The notes under the pieces: model-generated
Told to the model about the DNA's origin: nothing
Seen by the model: only the letters and a program-made list of their open reading frames with translations
The model's database searches: none
Part shown: positions 18,071 to 27,065 of the stretch, one piece after another
Layout of the letters: every line of letters begins with the position of its first letter
Numbering within the stretch: the first letter of the stretch is position 1
Made by a program: the position numbers and the translations under genes
DNA from: Bacillus manliponensis
Lineage (GTDB): Bacteria; Bacillota; Bacilli; Bacillales; Bacillaceae_G
Assembly: GCF_000712595.1 (NCBI RefSeq)
Contig: NZ_JOTN01000013.1
Coordinates: forward strand, 1 to 64,000
Direction of reading: 5' to 3'
DNA length: 64,000 bases

Positions 18071-18703
18071 CTATGCTCCTTCAATAGATTTAATGTATAA
18101 CAAATAATCCTCTGGGCGATCAATATCAATTAATGGAACACATTCATCTATATGATAATCTTGAGTATCTAAATTCTTATTTTTTATTAGTGAACTAAAC
18201 CCATTGTCTCCTTGCAGCAGCTTTATCATACTTATCGCTTTTCTTCCCAACAAAACAGGGTGAGCAGGAGTTCCATTATAAAAAATACGTCCTACATCAA
18301 ACTTAATTTTATGGTAATGATTTTTCATACGAGTAATTGTTTTAGGACAAATAATAGGCTGATCACCTACAAATATAAAGATAGGAATATCCTTTGTACA
18401 AGAATGTATTCCTATCTTTATTGATGTAGAAATACCCTCCTCATAGTCCTTATTGTGTACAATATGGATTTTTTGTAATACTTCTGTTGAAAGTTCACTC
18501 TCGATTTCATCTTTGAAGTGGCCTAGAACCACAATAACACGATAAAAATCTAACTCTAATATTCTTCTCACCACATGTTGAAGCAAAATTTCTTGATTTA
18601 TCTTTAATAATTGCTTAGGCTGCCCCATCCTAGAAGATTTCCCAGCCCCTAACACCAATGCTATAAATTTTTGTTGTATACGATCTTTCACTTTAACTTG
18701 CAT
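18071..18703 (-). CDS. mocA: MocA-like molybdopterin cytidylyltransferase
   Basis: The nucleotidyltransferase motif LVLGAGKSSRMGQPKQLL is followed by FVGDQPIICPKT, as in MocA/MobA. The likely reaction is CTP plus Mo-molybdopterin to the dinucleotide cofactor used by CoxL-type enzymes. The ATG at 18703 is preferred over an overlapping TTG at 18724; neither has a clear ribosome site. It is translated right after the carrier protein 2 gene. Confidence 0.85.
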   Translation of the reverse strand: MQVKVKDRIQQKFIALVLGAGKSSRMGQPKQLLKINQEILLQHVVRRILELDFYRVIVVLGHFKDEIESELSTEVLQKIHIVHNKDYEEGISTSIKIGIHSCTKDIPIFIFVGDQPIICPKTITRMKNHYHKIKFDVGRIFYNGTPAHPVLLGRKAISMIKLLQGDNGFSSLIKNKNLDTQDYHIDECVPLIDIDRPEDYLLYIKSIEGA

Positions 18704-18941
18704 ATTTTGTTTGTATATAGTCAATTAACTCATCAAGAGTATTATCCTGTCCAAAAGTATCTCTATAATCGAGTTCAATATCAAATTCATTTTCTAAATC
18801 AACCATCAATTTCATAAATTTAACAGAATCAATTTTTAATACTCCAGAACCCAGTTGATGGCTTAACTGTAAATCTTCTGTTCTGATTTCATTATCTTTA
18901 AAAACAGATTTTACTTTTTCAAATATTTCTTCTTTTTTCAT
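18693..18941 (-). CDS. acyl carrier protein 2
   Basis: 82 aa, with Ser39 in VLKIDSVKFMKLMVDLENEF as the phosphopantetheine site and an acidic helix II. It lies between the Zn-dehydrogenase of the sugar block and the Mo-hydroxylase maturation genes, so it may carry the sugar-derived acid while it is oxidised. Confidence 0.88.
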   Translation of the reverse strand: MKKEEIFEKVKSVFKDNEIRTEDLQLSHQLGSGVLKIDSVKFMKLMVDLENEFDIELDYRDTFGQDNTLDELIDYIQTKYAS

Positions 18942-18945
18942 AGTG

Positions 18946-19992
18946 TCACTCCACTTCCTCTAAGCTTAATACAACCTTTAAAGCTTCTTGACTATCAAAC
19001 ATTTCGTATGCCTTTTCAATATCTTTAAATGCCAATCGATGAGAGATGATGACACTCGGATCTAAATCCCCATCCTTGATTTTTTCTAGTAAGATTCCTC
19101 CATACTTCAAAGGGTTCCCAACTATAAACTTTAAAGATAACTCCTTTGCAAAAGCATTTTCGGTATTAAATGGCATTTCTTTAGAATGATGTGCACCTAC
19201 ACACACTACATTTCCTTTAGGGCGAACTATATCAAATGCTGTTTGTAATGTGCAGTCCGTTCCCACGGCTTCTAATACAACATCCACGCCTCTTTTTTCT
19301 GTATACTCATTTACTAGTGACATTTGTTGTGGTGTGATTGGGTGTGCACCAATTACTTTTGCAATTCCATGTCTATCTTCATTAGGTTCAACAACAAAAA
19401 TCTTTGAGGGTTTAAACAATTGAGCACTTAATACTGCCATCAAACCAACTGGTCCTCCGCCAATTACTAATACACAATCCCCTTCTTTAATGTTTGCTTC
19501 TATAGCACAAGCATATCCAGTAGATAAAATATCCCCTACAAATATCGCTTTTTCATCTGATAAGTTATCGGGAATTTTTAATAATACTTGATTTGCAAAT
19601 GGCACCCTTACCCTTTCAGCTTGTCCTCCTGGATAATATTCTCCTACCACTTCACCATACCCAAACAACGAAGCATTTTCACAATGATAATGTAGTTCTT
19701 TTTTACAATACCAACATTCACCACAAGCGATAATATCAGAAACAACTACTCTATCACCGATGCAATAATCTTTCACTTCACTTCCTACTTCTTCTACAAT
19801 TCCTGTGAACTCGTGCCCCATAATACTACCGTATGCAAAATCCTTTAATTGACCACGATACGGATGCATATCAGTTCCACAAATAGATGTCAATGTTACT
19901 TTAATAATTACATCTTTAGGATGCAGTAGTTTTGGGCTAGTTTTATCTTCAATTGCAATCTTTTTTGTATTCTTCAAAACGGCAGCTTTCAT
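18946..19992 (-). CDS. zinc-dependent medium-chain dehydrogenase
   Basis: 348 aa. Catalytic zinc ligands in CGTDMHPYRG and GHEFTGIVEEVG; structural zinc cysteines in CGECWYCKKELHYHC; NAD-binding VLVIGGGPVGLMAV. It oxidises a secondary alcohol, as sorbitol/threonine dehydrogenases do. A Zn-dehydrogenase is part of the congocidine pyrrole gene set. It overlaps the glycoside hydrolase gene by 44 bp. Confidence 0.85.
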   Translation of the reverse strand: MKAAVLKNTKKIAIEDKTSPKLLHPKDVIIKVTLTSICGTDMHPYRGQLKDFAYGSIMGHEFTGIVEEVGSEVKDYCIGDRVVVSDIIACGECWYCKKELHYHCENASLFGYGEVVGEYYPGGQAERVRVPFANQVLLKIPDNLSDEKAIFVGDILSTGYACAIEANIKEGDCVLVIGGGPVGLMAVLSAQLFKPSKIFVVEPNEDRHGIAKVIGAHPITPQQMSLVNEYTEKRGVDVVLEAVGTDCTLQTAFDIVRPKGNVVCVGAHHSKEMPFNTENAFAKELSLKFIVGNPLKYGGILLEKIKDGDLDPSVIISHRLAFKDIEKAYEMFDSQEALKVVLSLEEVE

Positions 19993-21784
19993 TTATACTC
20001 CCCTCACTTAGAAACATCTTGAACCGCTTAACAGACTTAGGGTCCAATTGAATATCAATAGAACTCTCATTGCTTATTAATCGGCCACTTTGCTCTTTCG
20101 GTGTATGGTTAATTAAAAGGCATTCATTATAATCTTCATAATATAAATAATGAACATCAACAAATGGATTTGAGAATTCTATAGGAGACACAATTCCTTC
20201 CTCATCAAGAATCACCTTGTATATTTTATAAAACTCTTCTGAATCCATGGAATATGGTCGGTTCAACAAAAGTTCCATAGGGAAATTAATATAATACACC
20301 TTTCCCTTTCCATACATGTTGCAGGTAATTGCAGGTGTATTAGACTTTGTAAATCTAGTCAATACATCTGCTGTTGTCTCTTTAATCACTGGAATTTGAT
20401 TACTTACATCATTTCCCCAATCTATTGAATGAGAACACCCCTTATAATTAAAGTGACTAAAAGCATCTTTATCTAACGAAAAATCACATAATTCAATACC
20501 AAATAAATCACCTATACCGTGTCCATACAAATAATCTCCAGTTGAGTAGATTAATGTGCCACCATACTTCACAAATCTTTTTAAGTTCTCTAAATCCTTA
20601 GCTGTTAACTGATTATTAGAAGGTACAATAAGTACTTTGTATTGCAATAAGTTATCCTTGCAAAATTCTACTGGGACATGAGCTTTTTTTAGTAATAAAA
20701 ATGCATAAAAATTTGAGATAGAGTTTTTAGTAAACTTCACCTCTGAGTCACTGTTTTCTTCTGAACATTCAGATATAAATATCCCTACTTCTTTTGTAAC
20801 TTGATTTCCATTTTGTATTTCTCTAGATATTTTCATGCATTCTTTTAAATTGTTAATACTCGCTTTAGGTTCTCCTAATAAATTATAGAAACCAACGAAT
20901 CGTTCTCCCGGTCTTAAATCATATGGCTTCTCTGTACTCTCGAAATCCTTCCAGCACCAAGAGATCAGCCCATTCGCACCGTGTAAAATACTACTTAACC
21001 CGCTAGTCAACATATAATCAGCCCTTATGTCATCTGAACATCCATATAAGCCAAATTCATCAACAATACACTCCCCATAGATAGAAGCGATTGATACTAA
21101 AAATGAAACATATAATGATGACTTCCAGGAATCATTAGATTCAATGTTAAAGTCTGTCCACAATGGGAAACCGTGCACCGCTAATATATCTAACTGTTTT
21201 TCAATATGAGAAATATGAAAAGCATTATTTCCAACAATAGATAAATGATCAGTTCCCAACATCACTTTCCCAAATACATTTCCCCTATTTAATGCTATTT
21301 TCATTTCCTTCAACCACTGCTTTGCTTCTGTTGCGCCTAAAGAAAGTGAAGTTTCTTTATTTACATATACAATTTCATCACCAATATCATAATATAATAT
21401 ATTTTTATACTCTCTTAATTCTAATCCTATAAACTCCAAAAAATCTTCTGCTCTCTTTTTCAAATTAGCATCTTTCCACAAATCCGTTGATTCTGTCCAA
21501 GGTAATTTAAATAATTGTCCATTCATCCAAATTGTTAAAACCGAAGGGATACAATATAGATTTGCTTCATTAGCTAACTGGATAAAACGATGTAATCTTT
21601 CTACTACAAGCTTGTTATACCTTCCTTCATCCGGCTCGAAATCCTTCCAAAATAAGAAGAACCTTACTACATTGTATCCTTCCTTTGACATGAGTAATAA
21701 ATCTTCTTTAATCTCACTCTCATTCCAATTTGTCCAATAATGACAACCAGCATTAGAAGGATGATAATTAAATCCAAAGTACAC
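19949..21784 (-). CDS. glycoside hydrolase, GH42/GH5-like
   Basis: 611 aa, GTG start with AGGAGG about nine bases before it. The N-terminal TIM barrel has FGFNYHPSNAGCHYWTNW, VVRFFLFWKDFEPDEGRYN and YGECIVDEFGLYG, where the Glu is a candidate nucleophile. A GATase-like central domain (VLIVPSNNQLTAKDLENLKR) follows. No signal peptide, so it acts inside the cell on a pathway intermediate. A cytosolic hydrolase beside a glycosyltransferase is unusual, but it is a feature of pyrrolamide (congocidine/distamycin) clusters. Confidence 0.8.
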   Translation of the reverse strand: MYFGFNYHPSNAGCHYWTNWNESEIKEDLLLMSKEGYNVVRFFLFWKDFEPDEGRYNKLVVERLHRFIQLANEANLYCIPSVLTIWMNGQLFKLPWTESTDLWKDANLKKRAEDFLEFIGLELREYKNILYYDIGDEIVYVNKETSLSLGATEAKQWLKEMKIALNRGNVFGKVMLGTDHLSIVGNNAFHISHIEKQLDILAVHGFPLWTDFNIESNDSWKSSLYVSFLVSIASIYGECIVDEFGLYGCSDDIRADYMLTSGLSSILHGANGLISWCWKDFESTEKPYDLRPGERFVGFYNLLGEPKASINNLKECMKISREIQNGNQVTKEVGIFISECSEENSDSEVKFTKNSISNFYAFLLLKKAHVPVEFCKDNLLQYKVLIVPSNNQLTAKDLENLKRFVKYGGTLIYSTGDYLYGHGIGDLFGIELCDFSLDKDAFSHFNYKGCSHSIDWGNDVSNQIPVIKETTADVLTRFTKSNTPAITCNMYGKGKVYYINFPMELLLNRPYSMDSEEFYKIYKVILDEEGIVSPIEFSNPFVDVHYLYYEDYNECLLINHTPKEQSGRLISNESSIDIQLDPKSVKRFKMFLSEGSINESCRFEEYKKDCN

Positions 21785-21789
21785 GCCTT

Positions 21790-22941
21790 TTATACCTCCT
21801 CTTTCAAAGCCGCCTCTAACAATTCACATACTAAGTGAACATCGTCTTGAACCATCTGAGGATGCAGAGGTAATGTAAGCTCTTTATCCGCAATATCTTC
21901 TGCTACTGGACAAAGACCTCGTTTTGTCCCTTGCTCTTTCCTAAACAAAGTAAATAGATGGCATGCTGGATAATGCACGCTTGTTTGTATTCCTTTCTCC
22001 TTTAAGAAATTAATGATATTATTTCTATTAACTTCTTTTGGCAATAAAACCGGTAAAATATGATGACTACTTTCAGAAACACAAATAGACTCAAAGGGTA
22101 CTAATAAACCGGAAATACGACGAAGGTTTTCCCTATATAATTCAACTAGATTTTCTCGCTTACTCTGGTTAGAATCATATTTTTTAATTTGCTCAATACC
22201 AATTGCAGAGGCGATATCAGTAGTTCTATAGTTCATCCCTACTTCACTCACATCATATGTAGTAGGACGCCCTTTATGCTTATCCCAAGAACTAATACTC
22301 ATAGAATGTGATCTAAATAAACGCGCTCTTTCATGCAATTTCGGATTGGAAGTTACAAGCATTCCACCCTCACCAGTTGTAATATTTTTAGTAGAGAAGA
22401 AACTATAACATCCAACATCTCCAAGTGTTCCTAAAAATCCTTCTTTCGATTTAATAAATGGCCCATGCGCAACATCTTCAACCACTTTTAACCCTTTATT
22501 TTTAGCAATTGCTAAAATATTTGTCATATCCGCACTATAACCACCATAGTGAACAACGATAATTGCTTTCGTTTTACTAGTAATATTCCTTTCGATAGAT
22601 TCTATATCCATATTAAAGTCCAGTTCACTGACTGAATCTACAAAAATTGGAGTAGCACCAACCATTTTAACTGCATTGGCAGAAGCGACGAATGTCATTG
22701 AAGGAACTAGTACTTCGTCTCCAGGCCCAATATCTAGTACTTTCATCGCTGTATGCAATGCAGCCGTACCACTATTCATTGCTACACCAGGTAACTTAAC
22801 CTCCAACTTTTCAGCAAACACTTGTTCAAATCTTTTAGTTTGTTCTCCCATAGAAATCCATTTAGACTTCATTGCTTTCTCTACAGCAAGTAATTCTTCT
22901 TTCCCAATTGTTAAATCGTATAGTGATATTTTCCACTCCAT
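21790..22941 (-). CDS. DegT/DnrJ/EryC1-family sugar aminotransferase
   Basis: 383 aa, fold-type I PLP enzyme. The PLP Lys lies in CYSFFSTKNITTGEGG; GMNYRTTDIASAIGIEQI and MNSGTAALHTAMKVL are family motifs. It transaminates a keto-sugar nucleotide or related ketone. The spacing to both neighbours is under six bp. Confidence 0.92.
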   Translation of the reverse strand: MEWKISLYDLTIGKEELLAVEKAMKSKWISMGEQTKRFEQVFAEKLEVKLPGVAMNSGTAALHTAMKVLDIGPGDEVLVPSMTFVASANAVKMVGATPIFVDSVSELDFNMDIESIERNITSKTKAIIVVHYGGYSADMTNILAIAKNKGLKVVEDVAHGPFIKSKEGFLGTLGDVGCYSFFSTKNITTGEGGMLVTSNPKLHERARLFRSHSMSISSWDKHKGRPTTYDVSEVGMNYRTTDIASAIGIEQIKKYDSNQSKRENLVELYRENLRRISGLLVPFESICVSESSHHILPVLLPKEVNRNNIINFLKEKGIQTSVHYPACHLFTLFRKEQGTKRGLCPVAEDIADKELTLPLHPQMVQDDVHLVCELLEAALKEEV

Positions 22942-22944
22942 AAC

Positions 22945-23688
22945 TTATACCACTCGCTCTTTTTCCATTAGATCTTCACTCTCTGTCTTTAGAATTTTTT
23001 TCCTGTTTTTTTGGAAGAATTCTTCTGCTTCATCTAATCCTTTTTTTGTCCCAATATCCATCCAAACTCCTTCATGGATATTAGACTTTACTCTTTTATT
23101 AGAATTGATTAATCTTTGTAAAAATTCAGGTGCTCCTAGTTTTTCCCCCTTTTTAATGCAGTTAAGTGATTCTGGATTTAACATGTAAATCCCTGAAGAA
23201 ATCAACACATTTTGCGAAGGCTTTTCTACATAATTAACAATATCCCCTTCACTATCCCGCTCAATCACTCCAAAATCCACATTCAAACCGTACTGGTATA
23301 ACATAACCGTTCCAACGGCTTTAGATTTAAGATGATCTTTATAAAACTTACCAAAATCAATATCGGTTAGAATATCTGCATTCATTAATAAAAATGGCTC
23401 ATTTAAATTATTAATTAAAGCTAATGGACCAATTGTACTCAACTCTTTATCTTCTATTGTATAGTCCAATGATAGACCTAACCATTTTCCATCTCCAAAA
23501 TAGCTTTGAATTAAGCGTGCTTTATAATTTAAGGTTAAAGTTACATGAGTAAACCCATGATATTGAAGCTGTCTCAATATAATTTCAAGAATTGGAATTT
23601 CGTTTAAAGGAATAAGAGGCTTTGGAATAACTTTCGTATAGGGTCGTAATCGCATTCCTTTCCCACCAGCCATAATAACTGCTCTCAT
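22945..23688 (-). CDS. sugar-phosphate nucleotidyltransferase
   Basis: 247 aa. The signature MAGGKGMRLRPYTKVIPKPL and the LMNADILTDIDF Mg2+ site mark the glucose-1-phosphate nucleotidyltransferase family. It joins a sugar 1-phosphate to an NTP. No C-terminal left-handed helix domain. It overlaps the glycosyltransferase gene by four bases. Confidence 0.92.
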   Translation of the reverse strand: MRAVIMAGGKGMRLRPYTKVIPKPLIPLNEIPILEIILRQLQYHGFTHVTLTLNYKARLIQSYFGDGKWLGLSLDYTIEDKELSTIGPLALINNLNEPFLLMNADILTDIDFGKFYKDHLKSKAVGTVMLYQYGLNVDFGVIERDSEGDIVNYVEKPSQNVLISSGIYMLNPESLNCIKKGEKLGAPEFLQRLINSNKRVKSNIHEGVWMDIGTKKGLDEAEEFFQKNRKKILKTESEDLMEKERVV

Positions 23689-24782
23689 AGAGTTGTTCCC
23701 TCCTTTTTAGTTACTTCTCCATAGATTGAAGCCATAGTCTCGGCTACTTTTTCCCATGAGTAATGATTAATTACTTTCTCATGACCATTTTCTCCATACT
23801 TTCTAGCAGTTTGCTTATGTTCTAACAAAAATTCTATATTATCAGAAATACCATAAACTGTTGCTTCAGTTATTAACCCATCAAACCTATGTTGAATAAT
23901 CTGTTCTACTCCTGAGAAGGAAGCTGAAATTATAGGTTTTTTACATGCCCATGCTTCTAGGAAAGTTAATGGGAAAACATCTGCTGTTGAAGGCAAACAG
24001 AGTAGATTACAAGCCCTCAACGCAGATAATTTCTCTACTTCAGAAACCTGTTCTAAATCAATAATCGCTTCATCATTGATATAACCCGAAAATATATCTC
24101 GCGAATCTAACTGATGTGGACCAATAAACACAAACTTACTATTTGGATATTTCTTTTTCACATGCTTACTGGACTCTAATAAAATATGATAACCTTTTGA
24201 CTTTAATTTCCTACCTAGAAACAGAACAATCGGATCATCTTTCCTAATATTGTATCTATCCCTAAAATCAAATCCTATACTATCACTTAATATGGGCGCC
24301 TGCGGTACTCTAGTGATTCGAGTTATACAATCTCGTCCTACTTTTTCAATAATGTTATTCTCTTCGTGACTAGTTAAAGTGATGATTTTTTGAGCTAGAC
24401 GACATAAATCGAACCCCTTTTTTTCATTTCCCCATAAACTAACATCTGTTGCAGGAGTTAGAACTAAAGGAAAATCCTTGGCCAGAATTAATGCCATATC
24501 ACAAAATTCTTCATCAACTAAATCGATTAAATGAACGATATCTGGTTGTAATTCATTAAGCAAAGGTAAGTAAGTTTCGGAAAAAGAACATGCTGGGATA
24601 AAAATTCTTTTTACCATTTGGTCCTGACATACATATTTTTCAGAGTGCGCTTCGCTTTTTTGTACCAAGGTAATCTCAAATTCAGAAAATCTAGCTAAAT
24701 ACCTTGCTGTATAAATAGCCATATTATCAGCACCAGATAATAAAGGATGGCTACTTCTGAACAGTATTAAAACTTTTTTCAT
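23685..24782 (-). CDS. GT4-family glycosyltransferase
   Basis: 365 aa, GT-B fold. PIVLFLGRKLKSKGYHILLE and STADVFPLTFLEAWACKKPI carry the donor-binding E-x7-E type motif. The donor is probably the nucleotide sugar made by neighbouring genes. It overlaps the epimerase gene by 32 bp. Confidence 0.88.
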   Translation of the reverse strand: MKKVLILFRSSHPLLSGADNMAIYTARYLARFSEFEITLVQKSEAHSEKYVCQDQMVKRIFIPACSFSETYLPLLNELQPDIVHLIDLVDEEFCDMALILAKDFPLVLTPATDVSLWGNEKKGFDLCRLAQKIITLTSHEENNIIEKVGRDCITRITRVPQAPILSDSIGFDFRDRYNIRKDDPIVLFLGRKLKSKGYHILLESSKHVKKKYPNSKFVFIGPHQLDSRDIFSGYINDEAIIDLEQVSEVEKLSALRACNLLCLPSTADVFPLTFLEAWACKKPIISASFSGVEQIIQHRFDGLITEATVYGISDNIEFLLEHKQTARKYGENGHEKVINHYSWEKVAETMASIYGEVTKKEGTTL

Positions 24783-25740
24783 GCTCTTCTTTATACCAAG
24801 TATAAGTCTGATACAAACCTTCCTCTAAAGACACTCTAGGCTTATAATCCGTTAACTCTTTAAGTTTTTCTGTACTCGGGCATCTTCGAGAAGGTGAGCC
24901 AGGAGGTGCTGGTAGCTCTTTGATTTCAGCTTCATACTTAGCAACTGCAAAAATTTTATTGCATAATGATTTAATATCAATCTCTTCATCAGAGTTACCA
25001 ATATGAACAATATGACCCTCTTTATCTTCTAATAAAGCAACATTATATGTTGCCTCAACTGCATCAGCAATATAACAAAATGCTCGCGTCTGTTCTGCAC
25101 CATACAAGTTAAATGGATTTTCTTTATTTAAAATTCTGTCAATTAAAGCTGGGATTACATGATCTTTCCCCATTCTCGGACCATAAATATTGTGATATCT
25201 AACCACTCTTCCCATAAAATTATATTTATTAGCGTAGTGAATTGTTAACAACTCGCCTGTCATCTTTGAACATGCGTAAGAATTTCTTGGTAAAGAAACA
25301 TCTTTAATGGCTAGAGGTACGTTCTCTGGTGTAGGAATTGGCATATCAAAGCACTCTTTAGAACCATTATAAGTTTCACTCGATGAGGCAAATACAAATG
25401 ATTTAGGTGGGTTCTCGGCACACCAATCAAGTATATTAATAGTGCTTAAAATGTTAGTCCTTAATACCGTCTCTGGAATCTCATTCGCATATTTCACACC
25501 ATTAATAGCCGCTAAATGAAATACATAATCAAAGGATTGATTATCTAAAACACTACCTAACGGTTTAGTCAAATCACCTTGAATGAAGTGGAAACTGGAT
25601 TCGTATCTTTTAAATTCTTCGTCTTCTTTAATTCTAAAAAAGTTGTCAACTACAGTAACATTATGTTTTAGTTTTAATAAATGTTTTACTAAATGAAAGC
25701 CTATAAACCCTGCTCCACCAGTTACTAAGATATTAGCCAT
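24751..25740 (-). CDS. NAD-dependent epimerase/dehydratase
   Basis: Extended SDR: ILVTGGAGFIGFHLVKH at the N-terminus, Ser/Thr-rich FASSSETYNG, and catalytic YACSKMTGE. About 330 aa. AGGGG at 25751-25755 fits the ATG at 25740 better than the TTG at 25749. It probably epimerises or dehydrates a UDP-sugar formed by the partner dehydrogenase. Confidence 0.9.
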   Translation of the reverse strand: MANILVTGGAGFIGFHLVKHLLKLKHNVTVVDNFFRIKEDEEFKRYESSFHFIQGDLTKPLGSVLDNQSFDYVFHLAAINGVKYANEIPETVLRTNILSTINILDWCAENPPKSFVFASSSETYNGSKECFDMPIPTPENVPLAIKDVSLPRNSYACSKMTGELLTIHYANKYNFMGRVVRYHNIYGPRMGKDHVIPALIDRILNKENPFNLYGAEQTRAFCYIADAVEATYNVALLEDKEGHIVHIGNSDEEIDIKSLCNKIFAVAKYEAEIKELPAPPGSPSRRCPSTEKLKELTDYKPRVSLEEGLYQTYTWYKEEHEKSFNTVQK

Positions 25741-27058
25741 GAAAACCAACCCCTAAATATTCATATTTTTTTTCACTTTCATTTTTAAATTTATCTTTAA
25801 AAACACCCCAAACATCAAAGATAATTGCATCTTTATTGATATTAAACTGACTTCCTTCAAATTCATCTTTATATTTAGGGTGATTATTTAAAATGATTAT
25901 AATGTCACTACGTTCAATTCCCTCTTTAAAACTTACTACTTGTTTATCAAATTCTTTTTGAATTTTATCATCTTCAATCACAAAATCATGTAGAAAGACA
26001 TCTGCAACTTTTTTTGTTTGTATCAGTTCTAGTACTTCCCAAATTGCACTTCCTCTTAAATCATCAGTCTCTGGCTTACCTTTATAGGCCAGACCCGAAA
26101 CAAAAACTTTTACTTTATCCCATTTTATATTCTTATTTTTTAAAATTTTCGATATTTTTTCTACAGATTCTCCTATCAACTGTTCATTTTTTTCCCTTGC
26201 AGCTTTAATTATGTTTGGAAAATATCCTTTTTGTTTCGCTGAATACATTAAATGGTATGGATCTTTTGTTAAACAAGATCCCCCAACATAACCAGGTACT
26301 GCAATATTAGGTCTTGGATAATTATGATTAGCAGCTTGTACCATCTCATGGATATCCACATTATATCCTTCCGATATCTTTGCCATTTCATTCCCAAAAC
26401 TATACAAGGTATCTGTATGTGCGTTACACATAAGCTTTAACATTTCTGCAGTTTCAAAAGAAGCCACTCTTACTACTTCCACTCCTAATTTTTCAAAAAG
26501 AATTTTAGCTTCTTCAAAATGTTTATCATTATCAGTTCCTATAACTTGTGGTAAACTTAATAATTCCTCCAACGCCTTACCTTGAATCGTTCGTTCTGGT
26601 GCAAAAACCACCTTAGGATTATCAATACTATTTTGGAGGATAGGAATTACAACTTCTCTAGTTACCCCTACAGGTAGAGTACTCCGAATTACAATTAAAG
26701 TTTCAGATGTCATTTTATCTTTTACAGCTTTTACAGCAGAAATTAGATATTCTAAATAAGGCTTTTCATGTTTTTTTGAATAAGGAGTTCCTACACATAT
26801 AATTACATTCTTTAAATTGTCAGGAATTTCTTCGCTAACTATTAACTTATCATTATATTCTTTTTGAATAACCTCTTCGACACCTGGTTCAAATAAATGT
26901 ATCGACCCATCCTTTAAACTATCCCTAACTTCTTGCTTTACCTCAACCCCAAAGACTTTTTGTCCTTTTGCAAGGAAAGCACCCGCTAGAGTAATACCCA
27001 CATACCCTAGACCTACTATACACACATCAGTTAGCTCTTTATCTTCTACATAAATCAT
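25733..27058 (-). CDS. UDP-sugar 6-dehydrogenase (UDP-glucose/GDP-mannose family)
   Basis: 441 aa: IVGLGYVGITLAGAFLAKG binds NAD, and the catalytic Cys is in PGYVGGSCLTKDPYHL. It oxidises C6 of a UDP-hexose (for example UDP-ManNAc or UDP-GlcNAc) to the acid. An AAGGAG site precedes the ATG. It gives the carboxylate expected for a sugar-derived pyrrole-2-carboxylate precursor, although it could equally serve an aminouronic acid. Confidence 0.9.
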   Translation of the reverse strand: MIYVEDKELTDVCIVGLGYVGITLAGAFLAKGQKVFGVEVKQEVRDSLKDGSIHLFEPGVEEVIQKEYNDKLIVSEEIPDNLKNVIICVGTPYSKKHEKPYLEYLISAVKAVKDKMTSETLIVIRSTLPVGVTREVVIPILQNSIDNPKVVFAPERTIQGKALEELLSLPQVIGTDNDKHFEEAKILFEKLGVEVVRVASFETAEMLKLMCNAHTDTLYSFGNEMAKISEGYNVDIHEMVQAANHNYPRPNIAVPGYVGGSCLTKDPYHLMYSAKQKGYFPNIIKAAREKNEQLIGESVEKISKILKNKNIKWDKVKVFVSGLAYKGKPETDDLRGSAIWEVLELIQTKKVADVFLHDFVIEDDKIQKEFDKQVVSFKEGIERSDIIIILNNHPKYKDEFEGSQFNINKDAIIFDVWGVFKDKFKNESEKKYEYLGVGFHG

Positions 27059-27065
27059 CGATACT

